Shown here: one piece after another, positions 33,159 to 44,242 of the stretch
Layout of the letters: each line of letters starts with the position of its first letter
Position numbering within the stretch: the first letter of the stretch is position 1
Assembly (NCBI GenBank): GCA_019454045.1
Contig: SKCR01038948.1
Coordinates: 1-64,000 of the forward strand
Reading direction: 5' to 3'
Length of the DNA: 64,000 nt
DNA from: Zanthoxylum bungeanum
Taxonomy: Eukaryota; Streptophyta; Magnoliopsida; Sapindales; Rutaceae
Notes under the pieces: model-generated
Database searches by the model: none
What the model saw: the letters and a program-made list of their open reading frames with translations, nothing else
Told to the model about the DNA's origin: nothing
Made by a program: the position numbers and the translations under genes

Positions 33159-35156
33159 TTGTTGGGGTTTCTAGGTTAGTCCCAAGATCATTAAGTAATG
33201 AAATCATGTGTGCATACAATAAGAAGTATGTCTGAATCATACTTACAAAGATCGACTTTTGCGATCTAAGGAACAACAAAAAATCTTCAAGCTTTTCCTC
33301 CAAGGTGCTCTCGGCAATGGCCTCTATTTTTGTGCTCCAAGTGTTCGGCCAAGCTCCAAGCTTCGGTGTGCATTCCATGCCCATGGGTGGGTTTCCCTAT
33401 CACCTTGGATGACTCTTCATGTGTGCTAGCACCTTGGAAATTTTGCCAGAAAATTCCCTATTTGCTTCATCTTGTCTCGGCATTGGAGAAAAAAGAAAGA
33501 AGAAATTGGCCCAAGGCCGTGAGAGTGGGAGAGGAGAAGAGAGAAGTTGTCAAGTGTTGGGTGTAAAATTGATATACCAAAATTTTGTAAAAGCCTTTCA
33601 AAAAGTCAACAAAATTTGGAGCTAAAATGGCAATAAATGCCTTCCAACAACTCACATCACTCATGAATAGTGACTAGTTGTCAATCACTCAAAGTGACAA
33701 GACATCCATCATTTGATTGACAAGTGATGTGACGCGTGATGTGACTTGTGGGCCGCACTTGAATTCGAAATGCGAATGGGCCCGCAAACACTCCCAGGAT
33801 CGGGTTCGCTAATTCCGAATTAACGAATTTTCCGTTGTGACGTAATTAAATCAAATTTAATTAAATAATTTTTCCTAGCAAAATTACTATTCACGTCGCT
33901 AGCGAATTAATTCTAAATTAACTCGTTGCCCGAATTAAAATCTAATTTTAATTCCGCGTTGAAATCTAATTTCGTATAATATATCGAATATATTATTTAT
34001 CGATTAATTCCAAATAATCGTTCTCTCTTTAAACAAAATTTTATCCTAGATAAAATATCTCTGTAATTAATCGCAGATTAATTTTCTCTCTCTTATAATT
34101 AATCCCATATTAATAAAGTGCGAGTCATATGTCATCGGTGAATCTTCGGGAAGCGACCCATGAGATCCCCGGATATATTGGCAGTAAATCCGGTCGTCGG
34201 ACTATCTGAACACGTACGTACCTAGTACTACGCTTTTATCAATTACAAGACATGGTTGGCTTCTAGCAAAGCACCGTGCCTACCCAATTCTCCAGAAATA
34301 TTCTTAAAGGAATATATAATCTTTATCAGGCGTAGTATACGTAGTATTGCATATTCGATCCAGCATCGGATGTCACGTGCTAGGCCTGGGGCTGGAATTG
34401 TGTCTGCTCCGTACGAAGCACATATCAGATCTCTGGTAACTAGTCTCTATACTTGGATAATCATGACCTAGTTATATTATCCCGATGACTGCAGTACACA
34501 AGCGCACCAGTTCCGTATCCACGTGATCATCATCTTCATTATAACTGGAGTGATACTTCCGTCTTGACATCACACCCAATACACTACGATTCTCAATATA
34601 CTCAGAAGAGGCGTACACATACCTGTTAAAGCCCTGAATGACAAAAACCAAAGTATATTGATTGTCGCAAGTATTAGCGGTGCAAGTCTCAAGTTAAGAC
34701 CAAATACACCTACCCTGATTCGGACTTCCATAGACACATAGTCATACTACAATGGAATTCCAGGGGTTTTATCCAAAGCGAAGCTGTTTTTCCGTACCAT
34801 CGGTAAACACAACCTCCTATTACACTTGCATGAGTATCATATACCCAAATATATGAGAACTATGTCGTTATGCTCCCACAACGCGCACAAGTGTTAAATA
34901 CTAGTCTTTTACGCATTATCGATGTACAATCTCGATAATACTCTAACTAGGATATTAATGATTAAACCTTCGTGGATTGATACTGTCTCATATCCTCTCA
35001 ATCCGGAACTAATCATAAGGACCTTTTATCATTTATATATCTTGGTAATCTAATTACAAATGATAAAAGAGAAATTTCCTTTATCACATAGTTAATTTGT
35101 ACAACAACACCATGATCTGTACAAATAGTGATGATATGGGTCATAATTGTCCAACA
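33159..35156 (-). repeat. 5' LTR of C2
   Basis: A 1,998 bp LTR; on the minus strand TGTTGGACAATTATG...AACCCCAACA. It matches the solo LTR at 18686-20633 over most of its length; the middle part around 33340-33800 has diverged most. Open frames on either strand inside it (33148-33384, 33330-33566) are not regarded as genes. Confidence 0.9.
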
Positions 35157-35269
35157 TCGGAATTCTGACTCAAAAAGACATTGTTTGCCAATTTTTAAGA
35201 AAATTGGATGGGAAGCTTGTCTCTGACGCATAGACATCAATCAAGCCATAAATTATTGTAAATATTATA
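35157..35269 (+). other. E1 internal spacer between C2 and solo LTR
   Basis: 113 bp (ggaattctgactcaaaaag...) matching E2 minus-strand sequence at about 55073-54965, i.e. the non-coding spacer after integrase and before the LOG-like frame. It shows where E1 resumes. Confidence 0.8.
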
Positions 35270-35843
35270 TGTGGGAACACAGAAACTGGGCGACGCATGC
35301 TGTTCCGGGCTTGCGGCCCTGTTGGGAGTACGGAGTAGCCCGCAGGATGATGGAGTCGCCACCGGCGGGTGAAGGAAGCACGAACCGGGACAAAGATTTA
35401 AGGCCGCACACTCACCCCTCGCAAGGGAAGACCTCAAACCGTTGGTTCGGAATGGTCTCTTACTTATGCCACTTGTAATAAAATGATTTGAGCGATAATT
35501 CAACCAAACCTAAGCAACATTTATTTCCAAGGATAATTACTCCTAAGTTCGCATGCATAAGTACAAAGCTCATATCTAAGTTTGCATATGACACATTTTT
35601 CATGTTTCCATACCACCTATTTGCATATAATCTATGTCCGAATTTGCATGCATAAAGGTAAATTAACATACGGAACATAATACAACTTAATAATACATTG
35701 TACTCTACATGTGGGGAATACAGATAAATGGCAATTGCACAATCATGCATAATAAAGAGAAGCAATCAGGTTCGTAATACAAAGGGATAACTAATAGGGG
35801 CAATTATGCATAAAATATGATGAAAATGACTCAGTGCAGTGTG

Positions 35844-36200
35844 TGCGCGTTCGTGTAGCGTTCGTAAACGTGTTTGAACGATAAACAAAAAGTTCGCATT
35901 CGTGTAGCGTTTGAGAACGCGTTCAAACGGGATCAGACCTGATACATGATAAGACAAAGAAAATACATGCGCGTTCGTGTAGCGTTTGTAAAACGCGTTC
36001 GAACGGTAAACAGAAAGTTCGTGTTCGTGTGGCGTTTGAGGATGCGTTCGAACGGGACCAGACCTGATGCATGATAAAACTAAGAAAATGCGTGCGCATT
36101 CGAGTAGCGTCCGAAAACGTGTTCGAACGGTAAACAGAGGTTCGCGTTCGTATAGTGTTCGAGAACGCATTCGAACGGAACCAGACCTGATGCATGCAAC
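35844..36200. repeat. Tandem array, about 125 bp x 3
   Basis: Three units start near 35844, 35969 and 36094. Each has a 'gcgttcgtgtagcg' block, GTTCGAACG-like palindromes and 'accagacctgatgcatgataa'. Absent from the sister LTR at 15279-17981. Frames on the minus strand here are repeat artefacts. Confidence 0.85.
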
Positions 36201-36893
36201 ACATAAATAGACAAACAAATCCACAATGTAGGACCTCACGTGTCCGATTGAACTCGTTCCACATCCATCATGTGTACCTCGCCCGGCGCGGCAAAGCATC
36301 GTGGTAAAGGATTTTAACCCCTCGAAAAGAGGACCTTTAATCCGACTTACTAAGCCCATGCGCTAATAACACAATGCATATAAGAAATAAAGACAACAAT
36401 ATCGGACTTCGTATACTCGATTGAACACATCTCACATTCAACCGAATATACATCATCCGGCGCGGCAAGCATCGTGTAAAGGGATTTTAACCCCTCGAAA
36501 TAGAGGATCTTTAATCGCACTTACTAAGCCCATGCGCTAATGACATATTGCACATAAAAAACAAAGACAACGATATCAGACTTTGTATGCCCGATTGAAC
36601 ACATCTCAAATTCAACCGAATATACATCATCCGGCGCGGCAAAGCATCATGGTAAAGGATTTTAACCCCTCGAAATAGAGGACCTTTAATCGCACTTACT
36701 AAGCCCATGCGCTAATAAAACAATGCATATAAGAGATAAAAGAACAACAATATCGGACTTCGTATACCTATTTGAACACATCTCACATTCAACCGAATAT
36801 ACATCATCCGGCGCGGCAAAACATCGTGGTAAATGATTTTAACCCCTCGAAATAGAGGACCTTTAATCGCACTTACTAAGCCCATGCGCTTTA
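36180..36893. repeat. Tandem array, about 175-186 bp x 4
   Basis: Four units end in 'ttactaagcccatgcgct' at about 36363, 36537, 36711 and 36897. Each contains 'catcatccggcgcggcaa' and 'ttttaacccctcgaaa'. The array is absent from the sister LTR and creates the repeated minus-strand frames MGLVSAIKGPLFRGVK. Confidence 0.88.
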
Positions 36894-37659
36894 CCTCATC
36901 ATTACTCAAACAAATAACATGCAGAATTTAAATAGCGAATAGTAAACGAATCAAAACAACATAAAACAAAATATGCGCCGTTTGCTCAAGTGGTACGTGG
37001 AGTTGTATCCCAAGTACATACCGCACTAACGTCCATTCGGATTCGGCTACGGAATTTATGTCTGGGTTTCCATCCTATATACCACAAGAGGCGACACATT
37101 TTCCATTTTATTCAAAACCACAACATGCATCCATAAACGACTCTCATACGAAATAAATAACTAAAATAATTAAAAGATGAGTAAAAAATGAATACAAAAA
37201 ATGCCCTCGGGTCTAACCTTTTATGTCGACTCTCGGAAGTACCGTACGTGGACGTCGGAATGGAGGATGCTCCGAAACTCCTCCGGTTCACTGGTTCAAC
37301 GTTTCTCTTTGCTGCTTCGCTGGTCGGGCTACTGTTTTCCTTTCGTTTCGTTGCTGTTTTGCTGCTGTCTTGTTGCTGTATTTTGGTCACTGTTTGTTGC
37401 GTTTTTTGCTGCTGCTTTTTTACTGTTTTAGGTGATATTAGAGTGCAGTTTTTAGTTACTGTTTTGGGGATTTATGGGCTGTGATTTTTGGTAGTTTAGG
37501 GCTGTATGGGGGTTTTGATTTTCGGTAGTGTAGGGGGAATATATGGGGCTGTTGTTTCGGTGGATGTAGGGAGGAGGAGGAGAGAAAATTCTTTGTTGCT
37601 TTCTTGAGTGTTTTTGTGTATTGGGCGTGAAATGAGAAAGGGGGAGTGTCTTGGTTTTG

Positions 37660-37685
37660 GGTCTCTTTTATAGACAAAGGGGATG
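37660..37685 (-). promoter_or_regulatory. TATA box of solo LTR copy 2
   Basis: The minus strand reads TCTATAAAAGAGACCC, followed by a CA-rich, T-poor stretch (aaaaccaagacactcccc) typical of a plant transcript start. It sets the LTR orientation. Confidence 0.6.
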
Positions 37686-38514
37686 GGTGAATCCTTGCTT
37701 GACAAGGAAGGGATTTGGTGCATTAAAGGAGGATATGATTTGGTGTCATGCAATGAAAGCCTAAGATTGATTGGGGGACAAAATTTGGCTAATTAGGACG
37801 TTAAAATATTTAATTTGTTTTGATTAGGCATACAATTTGTTTAGTTTGGTATATAATATTTTTGATTGATTTTAATTAGGCATAATTTTATTTGATATTT
37901 ATTTTAATTTGGTATATGATTTTTAGATTTTATTTAATTCCCCATGTGTTAAATATGTGTTTTATTAATTGGGATGTGTTTTATGGGCTTTGGTGGGCTA
38001 ATTGGGCTTGGGTGTGAGGCTAGCAGCAAAACCAGAAATACCGACACCGTTCGAACGCCGATTCGAACGCTACACGAACGCCCGCAATCTGCCTGACGTT
38101 AGAACGTGGTCACGAACGCAGCACGAATGAAAATAGTGAACTTGTGAAATGAATCCGATGGCATACTTATTCTGAATTTCCCCTTTCGACGTCCGTTTCT
38201 CGCGACTTCCGTGACTTAAAAGGTAGTGTCTCCAAATGAGACTCATCATAGGGACTTATATGCAAAAATGCAGTGCCTACATTATATCTCTTTATCTTTT
38301 CCTAATAATCGTGTTTTGTTTTGTTATTTTCTTTTATTTTCTCCGATATGATCCAGATCTTTTTTACTAACACGATTTATTTTACTGTTTATCTAATAAT
38401 TGTCATTTGGAAGATATTAGTACTATTATTACTCACCCTTTTTCAGGTATTATAAATTCAACTCATCTTTGCACTTTTGAAGGCATCCAGATTTGAGAAA
38501 AGAAACATACATAA

Positions 38515-41138
38515 AATGTAAGCTACTTCAAAAAGAAGAGTTGAAAACATAAGTGTGTTTTGCGGTACTAAGCCACAATACATGGAGGCAAAATAGGAAT
38601 TGGGTTGAGTCTTAGCTAAAAGGAATATGCACATAGTATATAGCGGTGGCAATCTTAGACTAATGGGGATCGTTTCAAAGGTCGTACAGGAAGGAGGTAG
38701 TCCATTTTGGGAATCATCCCAAAACCCTTGGCGGAGGCGAATCTGATATGACCATCAAACAAAGATGAACTAATTGTGCCAGGTATGTCTGAACGACTGA
38801 TAGAAATGATTAATTGTGCTGATGCTTTTTATGTTTTGCCAGGTGGCTTGGGTACAATGGAGGAAATTTTTACAGTACTATCTTGGGCGAACCTGAACAT
38901 ACACCAGAAATCGATTGGGCTGTTAAACGCATATGGATTTTATGATTTTCTTTGTGTGTTTATTGATGATGTCCGGAGAAATGGGTTTGTGTCAAAACCT
39001 CTGAAAGAACTCATCTTCACCGCCGGAACTGCCCAGGATTTAATTGACCAAATCTTAGCCTTCGAACCTGACCAGCGTAATCACACGCGTATAATGCAAG
39101 CGCACGTATCATTCAAGTAGTATAACAGTATCGATCCCACGAGGACTTAAAACCTTTTGTTATCAATTTATAAAGTTAAATGCTTACAAGTATCTAATGA
39201 ATTGATTGTTTGATTGGGTGGTGACTTTAAAACTTAAAACAAGTAAATAAAATTGCTTGAAAGTAGATTGAAGAAAATTCAAATTTATAAAACTATCCAG
39301 GGTTGTGAATCATTCCAATATCTTTTTAAAAGATGAAATGATTATTTTAAGTTTGTGTAATATATTGGTTTATTAACCTGGAACACGAAATTATGTAAAA
39401 GCCTCTTCCGATGGTCAAATACAAATACACAGTATAACCCAATTAATCATATTCATATGTTAACCAAGTTATCTGAATTCATTAAGATTAAGTTCCAATT
39501 ATGACTACCCCCGCCCGACAGGTATATTCCTATCCTGTAAGGAAATCTATTAAAGGGTTATCTATCCTCAAGGAAGATTGTGTGCTATTGAGTCTAAGGT
39601 CTTTAACCTAAAATCTCTTTTCCAAGTTCATTTTAAGTTTACCAGTTCAATTTTATTAATGGCCAGTTAATAAAAAGTATTAGGATTAAGGCTCACTAAA
39701 AATAAACCTTTATATTACACAAACTGTAATTTAACCCCTTATAAACCGGTGATATTGGATTTCATCACAACCCCAGATAACTGGCTTAGTTACGACACAT
39801 ATTTACGAGTAGTAAAAACTTAAATAAAAGAAAATACATAAAGTAAATGCTGGAAATTAAATTACTGGAAAGTAAATGCTAAAAGTAAATAAAGTATAAA
39901 TACAATAAAGAAAAATGCTGAGGTAAAATGATCCACTTTTATTACTACTATTTTAGATATCTCCCTTAATATAATATATTTAACTTTGCGTGATAATTAC
40001 CAACCAGCCATATAGGCGGTATCCTGATTAAGTCAAAATTAATAATTAATTACCAACCGACCAACCAGGCGGTATCCATGCTTAGTCAGGTTAAAACCAA
40101 TTTATAATTAATTACCAACCGACCAATATGGCGGTATCCTCGTTAAGTCAGATTTTAAATAGTTATTATATTATAATTAGGGGAGATTAATCTAAATAGC
40201 AATAATAAAAGCTTTATCTTTTACCCCAGCAAGGGGGAGTTACCTCATCATTACTTGAAAAGTAAAAACTGAAAAAAGTAAAAAAAGGAAAGTATTGTGC
40301 GTAAAAGTAAATTACGAAAAGTAAAAACTAAAAAGTAAAGAAAATAAAGTGCGAAAGCGGAAATTAATTACTGAAAGCTGTAAATAAACAAACAAGATAC
40401 AATCTTCTTAGTTATTCTTAAGGAATTTCAAAGAAGAAAGTATGAATTTACAAATGAAATGACTTGATATTTATAGGCAAAAATTTTCCTCCATCAAATC
40501 ATTCACCAAATCCATTATTAATTACTCCGCCAAATCAATTATTAATTGCTATCATGTTTGGTGGGAGTTTGACTATTTTTATTTTTTATTTATTTATTTG
40601 CTTTGAAAATGACTTTAATAATTACGCATAACACACTTCTGGATGTTTCATCCTTTTTGGTCATGAAATCTTTAGAATTAGAAATTATTTTATTCTTCAA
40701 AGTTGTAGATCTTTGAGTCTTATGTAATCTGGAACTTGAATTATCTCAATCCGATATCAGAGTAAAAAGTTATGCCCAAAATACGACAATTGCGCAAAAT
40801 TGGAATTTCCGAAACTGCACTTCGTTAGAACGCCCTTTCAAGTTTCCAATCTCCAAAATTAATATGTCAAGTCCACTTTTTGCCCTTATTTGACCTACAT
40901 TTCATCCTAAATGATTCCATTGAGTCCCAACATTATTTTATCTGCAAAATAAACTAAAACACATCAAAATGTTCATCAAACCCGAGAAACTAAACAAAAT
41001 ATTAAGTAAAAGGGGGGTAAATATTGATATATTTTCCGCTCATCAGAACCACAGATTGACCCTATCCTTTCCAAGATAAAATGGTCTGATGATGATCGTG
41101 ATAAGAAGCGTCGGATAAATCTGGATCTTAACCTTTAA
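38515..41138 (+). pseudogene. LOG-like cytokinin riboside monophosphate phosphoribohydrolase captured by E1, broken
   Basis: Plant LOG enzymes release active cytokinin bases from nucleotides in the cytosol and nucleus. Without the inserted solo LTR (39069-41045 plus one GAACC copy) this frame is 642 bp, 214 codons, the usual LOG size. Readable in order: VENISVFCGT (LOG: CVFCGSS), VYSGGNLRLMGIVSK (LOG: VYGGG..GLMG), MSERLIEMINCADAF (with the Arg of LOG RKAEM), PGGLGTMEEIF (matching PGGxGTxxE), LSWANLNIHQKSIGLLNAYG and GFYDFLCVFIDDV. The C-terminal tail has KKRRINLDLNL. Breaks: codon 2 is a stop, further stops lie at about 38597 and 38748, a frameshift lies near 38700, and the LTR insertion cuts the tail. 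The half from 38776 is open up to the insertion. It has no introns and is in sense with gag, between the pol position and the 3' LTR. Seen: the motifs. Inferred: capture from a processed mRNA. Confidence 0.85.
39069..41045 (-). repeat. Solo LTR of an Athila-like element inside the LOG-like frame
   Basis: A 1,977 bp LTR in reverse orientation (TGACCAGCGTAATC...TTTCCGCTCATCA) with a perfect 5-bp duplication GAACC (39064-39068 and 41046-41050). The R/U5 half matches the other Athila LTRs. A TATA box is on the minus strand near 40475-40467. Its U3 (about 40500-41000) is unlike the others and lacks the ACGTGTC cluster. Removing it restores colinearity with the E2 LOG-like frame. Confidence 0.93.
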
Positions 41139-42461
41139 TTTCTCATTTAGATGTAGAATTTCAGTTAACCAGGTACTATCTTCTGAACTCATCTTCTTCT
41201 TTTTAGATATTGGGGACAATGTCTCATTTAGGTTTGGGGGAGGGGAATAGTTGATTAGTATCTTATTTTGTATAGTTATTTTTATTTTATTATTTTAGTC
41301 AAAATTTTCGAAAAAATTCAAAAAAAATTGAAAAATTTTACAAAAAATCAAAAAAAATATTTTGTGTTTTTATGTTTTTAATTTGATTAATCGGGTGAAA
41401 TTGGTGTGAGATAGTTGTGTAAGGATTTTCCACTCCTGAGACGTATCTCAACTTATTTCGGAACAAGTTAATTTTTTTTATTTCATTTTGAATTATTTAA
41501 TTTGTGAATTCTCCAGAAAACTGATTAAAATGAATCTTCATATGCTCAGTTGACAGATATTATCAACATACATGGTAACATACGGACATGGGTTGTAATT
41601 GACAAGTTTGTAATATTCAGTGCTATAGTTTAATTGGAAGAAGCATCCATTAAAAGCGATGGGATAAAAAAAACGTCTGAGTTCCGAGTTATTAAGTCTG
41701 TGGGGGTGTTTCAACACCTAGTGCCCTAAAACCAACTGGTTGGGAGCCACTAGCCCAAAGCTTGCTACATTGATCAAAGATGTTACAAAAATATATATAT
41801 ATCTGAAGTCTGAGTAATTAAGTCTGTAGGGGTGTCTTAACACCTAGTTCCCTAAAGCCAACTGTTTGGGAGTCACTGGCCTAAAGCTCGCTACATGGAT
41901 GGAATATATTGTATATAATTAAATAAAAATGAAAAAAAAATCAGAAAAATATTTCATTGCTTAAAAAAAGTGTGAATTCTGATATAACTTTAGGACAAAA
42001 ATATTACCTTCTTTTCAACTACACTTGTGACTATTGTGGGAAAAAAAATGAGTTGATTAATATTTTGTTGGCTATGTGTATGGAGAATGGTAAAAATAAT
42101 CGGAGAATTTACTTATTCGGTAATTTAAAAAGAAACAAAACAACTATTAAGGATAAGAAGTTTCATCTGGTTAGTCATTAACTTCTTTATTCTCTTTTCT
42201 TTTGTCTTTTTGCTTTTGTGTGCATTAGTTTTACTATCTTTTTACTTTTGTAAAATGTTTGTGGGTATCGTTGCTGTAAGCCCTCACGAGACTACAAATC
42301 GTCCATTAGGGACACCTAGGGGTTTAAAGGCTTGTTGCATACGCTAAATGCAACTGTGATCCCTACGGAAGTGGCTTAGTTAAATTTTATTTTAAAGATA
42401 TTTATGATATTTTATGTTGTTGTTTTGCTCGAGAACTAGCAAAATGTTAGGTTTTGGGGTG
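41139..42461 (+). other. E1 3' untranslated region
   Basis: About 1.3 kb without genes. Near 41209-41250 it has 'attggggacaatgtctcatt' followed by a G-rich tract, a passage typical of Athila elements after the coding region. A tandem duplication follows (41675-41900), and the region ends in gttttggggtg, the primer tract before the 3' LTR. The 74-residue frame at 41957-42181 is shared non-coding sequence with E0 and E2. Confidence 0.75.
41675..41900 (+). repeat. Tandem duplication, about 125 bp x 2, in the E1 3' region
   Basis: Each unit runs 'gagt.attaagtctgt.ggggtgt..caacaccta', then 'aaccaact..ttgggag.cact' and 'aaagc..gctacat.gat'. The same pair occurs reversed in E2 at about 53362-53590, so it is an inherited feature of this subfamily. 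The GGTGTTTCAACACC core can form a hairpin. Confidence 0.85.
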
Positions 42462-44227
42462 TGATGAATGGTAATTATATCACTATTTCTCACTCATTTG
42501 ACCTAATGTTTTGTAGATTCTTGATTTTTGTGAATATTTTGATGTGTTTGTGTTATTTTGTAGATAAATAAAGTTTCATGACTCTCTGGAGGTGATTCGG
42601 GGCCAAAACAGTGAAAAATGACAAAAAAATGATAAAATGGTCATTTGACGCGTCACGACCACTAACGTGCGCCGCACCTCTACTAACGTGCACCAGGACA
42701 CATGGACCAATCAAAGGGATTTTACTAAAATGCACCGGATGCTAACGTGCGCCGTGACATGTGTCATCATCACATGCTGCCGACAATCGCCATCGCCACG
42801 TGTCGTCCATGTGTTAGCCATGTGGCGTCCACATCAGTCACATGCCGAGTCAGCGTGCCACGTGTCAGCCACGTCATCATCAGCCAATCCTCTCATGACA
42901 CGTGTTACAATCATACGGTGCTGACAATCAACATCGCCACGTGTCGCCAAGTCATCGCCACATCAGCACAATTATTGAGTTAATCATCCAAAATGCCACG
43001 TCAGCAGATAAGAGAATCAATCAGCCAATTAGCGTGTGCCACGTCATCGCGTAGTGACGCAAGAGCAATCCACGCGTCGCGACGTGAGAGGCCTACTGAC
43101 GCCTATAAATTCAGCTCGAATTTCAGTTTCAGATGTACCTTCCTCTCAGTAATTCTCTGATAATATTAAGGAGTTTGTATCTATTTTATTTAAATTTCAG
43201 TTATGTAATTAATTTTATTTACTTTTTGTAATATTAATTTACTTTCTTTACTTTTTCAGTTTTTACTATTCAGCAATGAGGAGGTAACTTCCCCATGCTA
43301 TGGTGAAAGGTAAAGCTTTTATTATTACTATTTAAATTAATCTCTCTTATTATAATATAATAATTATTTAAAACTTGACTTAATGAGGATATTGTTACTT
43401 TTTCCTTTTTAATTTCTAGTATTTACTTTTCAACATTTTACTTTATGTCTTTTATTTTTAAGTTTTTTACTAGTTATAAATATGTGTCGTAGCTATGCCC
43501 GTTATCTAGGGTTGTGATGAATTCCAATACCACCGGTTTATAAGGGGTTATTTTATAGTTTGGGTAATATAAATGTTTACTTATTAAGTTTTAAGTTTTA
43601 AGCTTAATGCATCTTGTTAACTGGCCACTAATAAGATTGATCGGGTAAACTTAAAATAAACTTGACGAATGAATTTTAGGTTTAAGACCCTAGACTTAAT
43701 AGCCGACGATCTTCCTTGAGGATAGATAACCCTTTAATAGATTTCCTTACAGGATAGACATATACCTGTCGGGCGGGGGTAACCACAATTGGAACTTAGT
43801 CTTAATGAATCCAGGTAATTTGATTAACATAGACATATGATTTAATTGGGTTACACTGGGTATTTGCATCCGACCATCGACAGAGGCTTTTGCAGAATTT
43901 CGTGTTCCAGGTTACTAAACCAATATATTACACAAACATGAAATAATCACTTCATCTTTAAAAAGATATTGGAAGAAATCACAACCCTGAATAGTTTTAT
44001 AAATTTGAATTTTCCTCGACCAACATTCGCGCCATTTTATTTACTTGTTTTAATTTTTAATTTTTAAAGTCAATATTCCAATCAAACAACCAATCAATTA
44101 GATACTAGTAATCATTTGGCCTCATAAAATTAATAGCTTAGGTATTAAGTCATCGTGGGATCGATACTTTTTATACTACTTGAACGATACGTGCGCTTGC
44201 GTTATACGCGTGTGATTACGCCGGTCA
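42462..44227 (+). repeat. 3' LTR of E1
   Basis: A 1,766 bp LTR from TGATGAATGG to TTACGCCGGTCA, followed by the ATGAT duplication. TATA box at 43104-43110. Compared with its 5' partner it has lost about 200 bp at 43391, where the 'accgc' repeats should be. Confidence 0.93.
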
Positions 44228-44242
44228 ATGATGTTCCCGACA
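44228..44242 (+). repeat. Right end of the C1-family LTR split by E1
   Basis: ATGATGTTCCCGACA continues the LTR that begins at 22060; compare 6054-6068. The first 5 bp is the E1 target duplication. The next 5 bp is CTAAT, one base different from the CTTAT left of C1. Confidence 0.85.

Larger units (their letters stand above)
26588..35156 (-). mobile_element. Copia-type element C2, minus strand, nested in E1
   Basis: On the minus strand: 5' LTR (35156-33159), primer site, gag with zinc knuckle, protease region, integrase, RT and RNase H in Copia order, purine tract and a 3' LTR cut off after 685 bp. All coding parts are full of stops. Right of it (35157) E1 resumes in the spacer after integrase, left of it E1 stops in protease, and the last 1.3 kb of the C2 3' LTR is missing. 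A deletion across the left boundary therefore removed E1 pol and the LTR end together, and no target duplication can be read. Confidence 0.88.
35270..38281 (-). repeat. Solo LTR, 3.0 kb, same family as 15279-17981 (copy 2)
   Basis: Ends TGTGGGAACAC...CAGTGCCTACA with a perfect 5-bp duplication TTATA (35265-35269 and 38282-38286). On the minus strand a TATA box (TCTATAAAAGAGACCC) lies near 37680-37665, followed by a CA-rich leader, so the LTR reads on the minus strand. Unlike copy 1 it holds two tandem arrays (35844-36200 and 36180-36893). No internal sequence is attached. Confidence 0.88.
22442..44227 (+). mobile_element. Athila-like Ty3/gypsy element E1, pol deleted, with nested insertions
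   Basis: The whole 21.8 kb unit is flanked by a perfect 5-bp duplication ATGAT (22437-22441 and 44228-44232), so both ends are original. Order: 5' LTR, tRNA-Asp primer site, broken gag and protease, nested Copia element C2 (minus), short E1 spacer, 3 kb solo LTR, LOG-like pseudogene split by an Athila-type solo LTR, 3' untranslated part, purine tract, 3' LTR. Comparison with E2 shows that about 3.9 kb from protease to just past integrase is missing at the C2 insertion. E1 itself landed in a C1-family LTR. Confidence 0.92.

Noticed and set aside
35766..36359. 197-codon minus-strand frame with repeated RTRTFSNAT-like words
   Set aside because: It is a direct product of the tandem arrays in the solo LTR and is absent from the sister LTR.
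36240..36900. Possible CRISPR-like spaced repeats
   Set aside because: The units are long, contiguous and lie inside an LTR of a plant genome; this is an ordinary tandem array.
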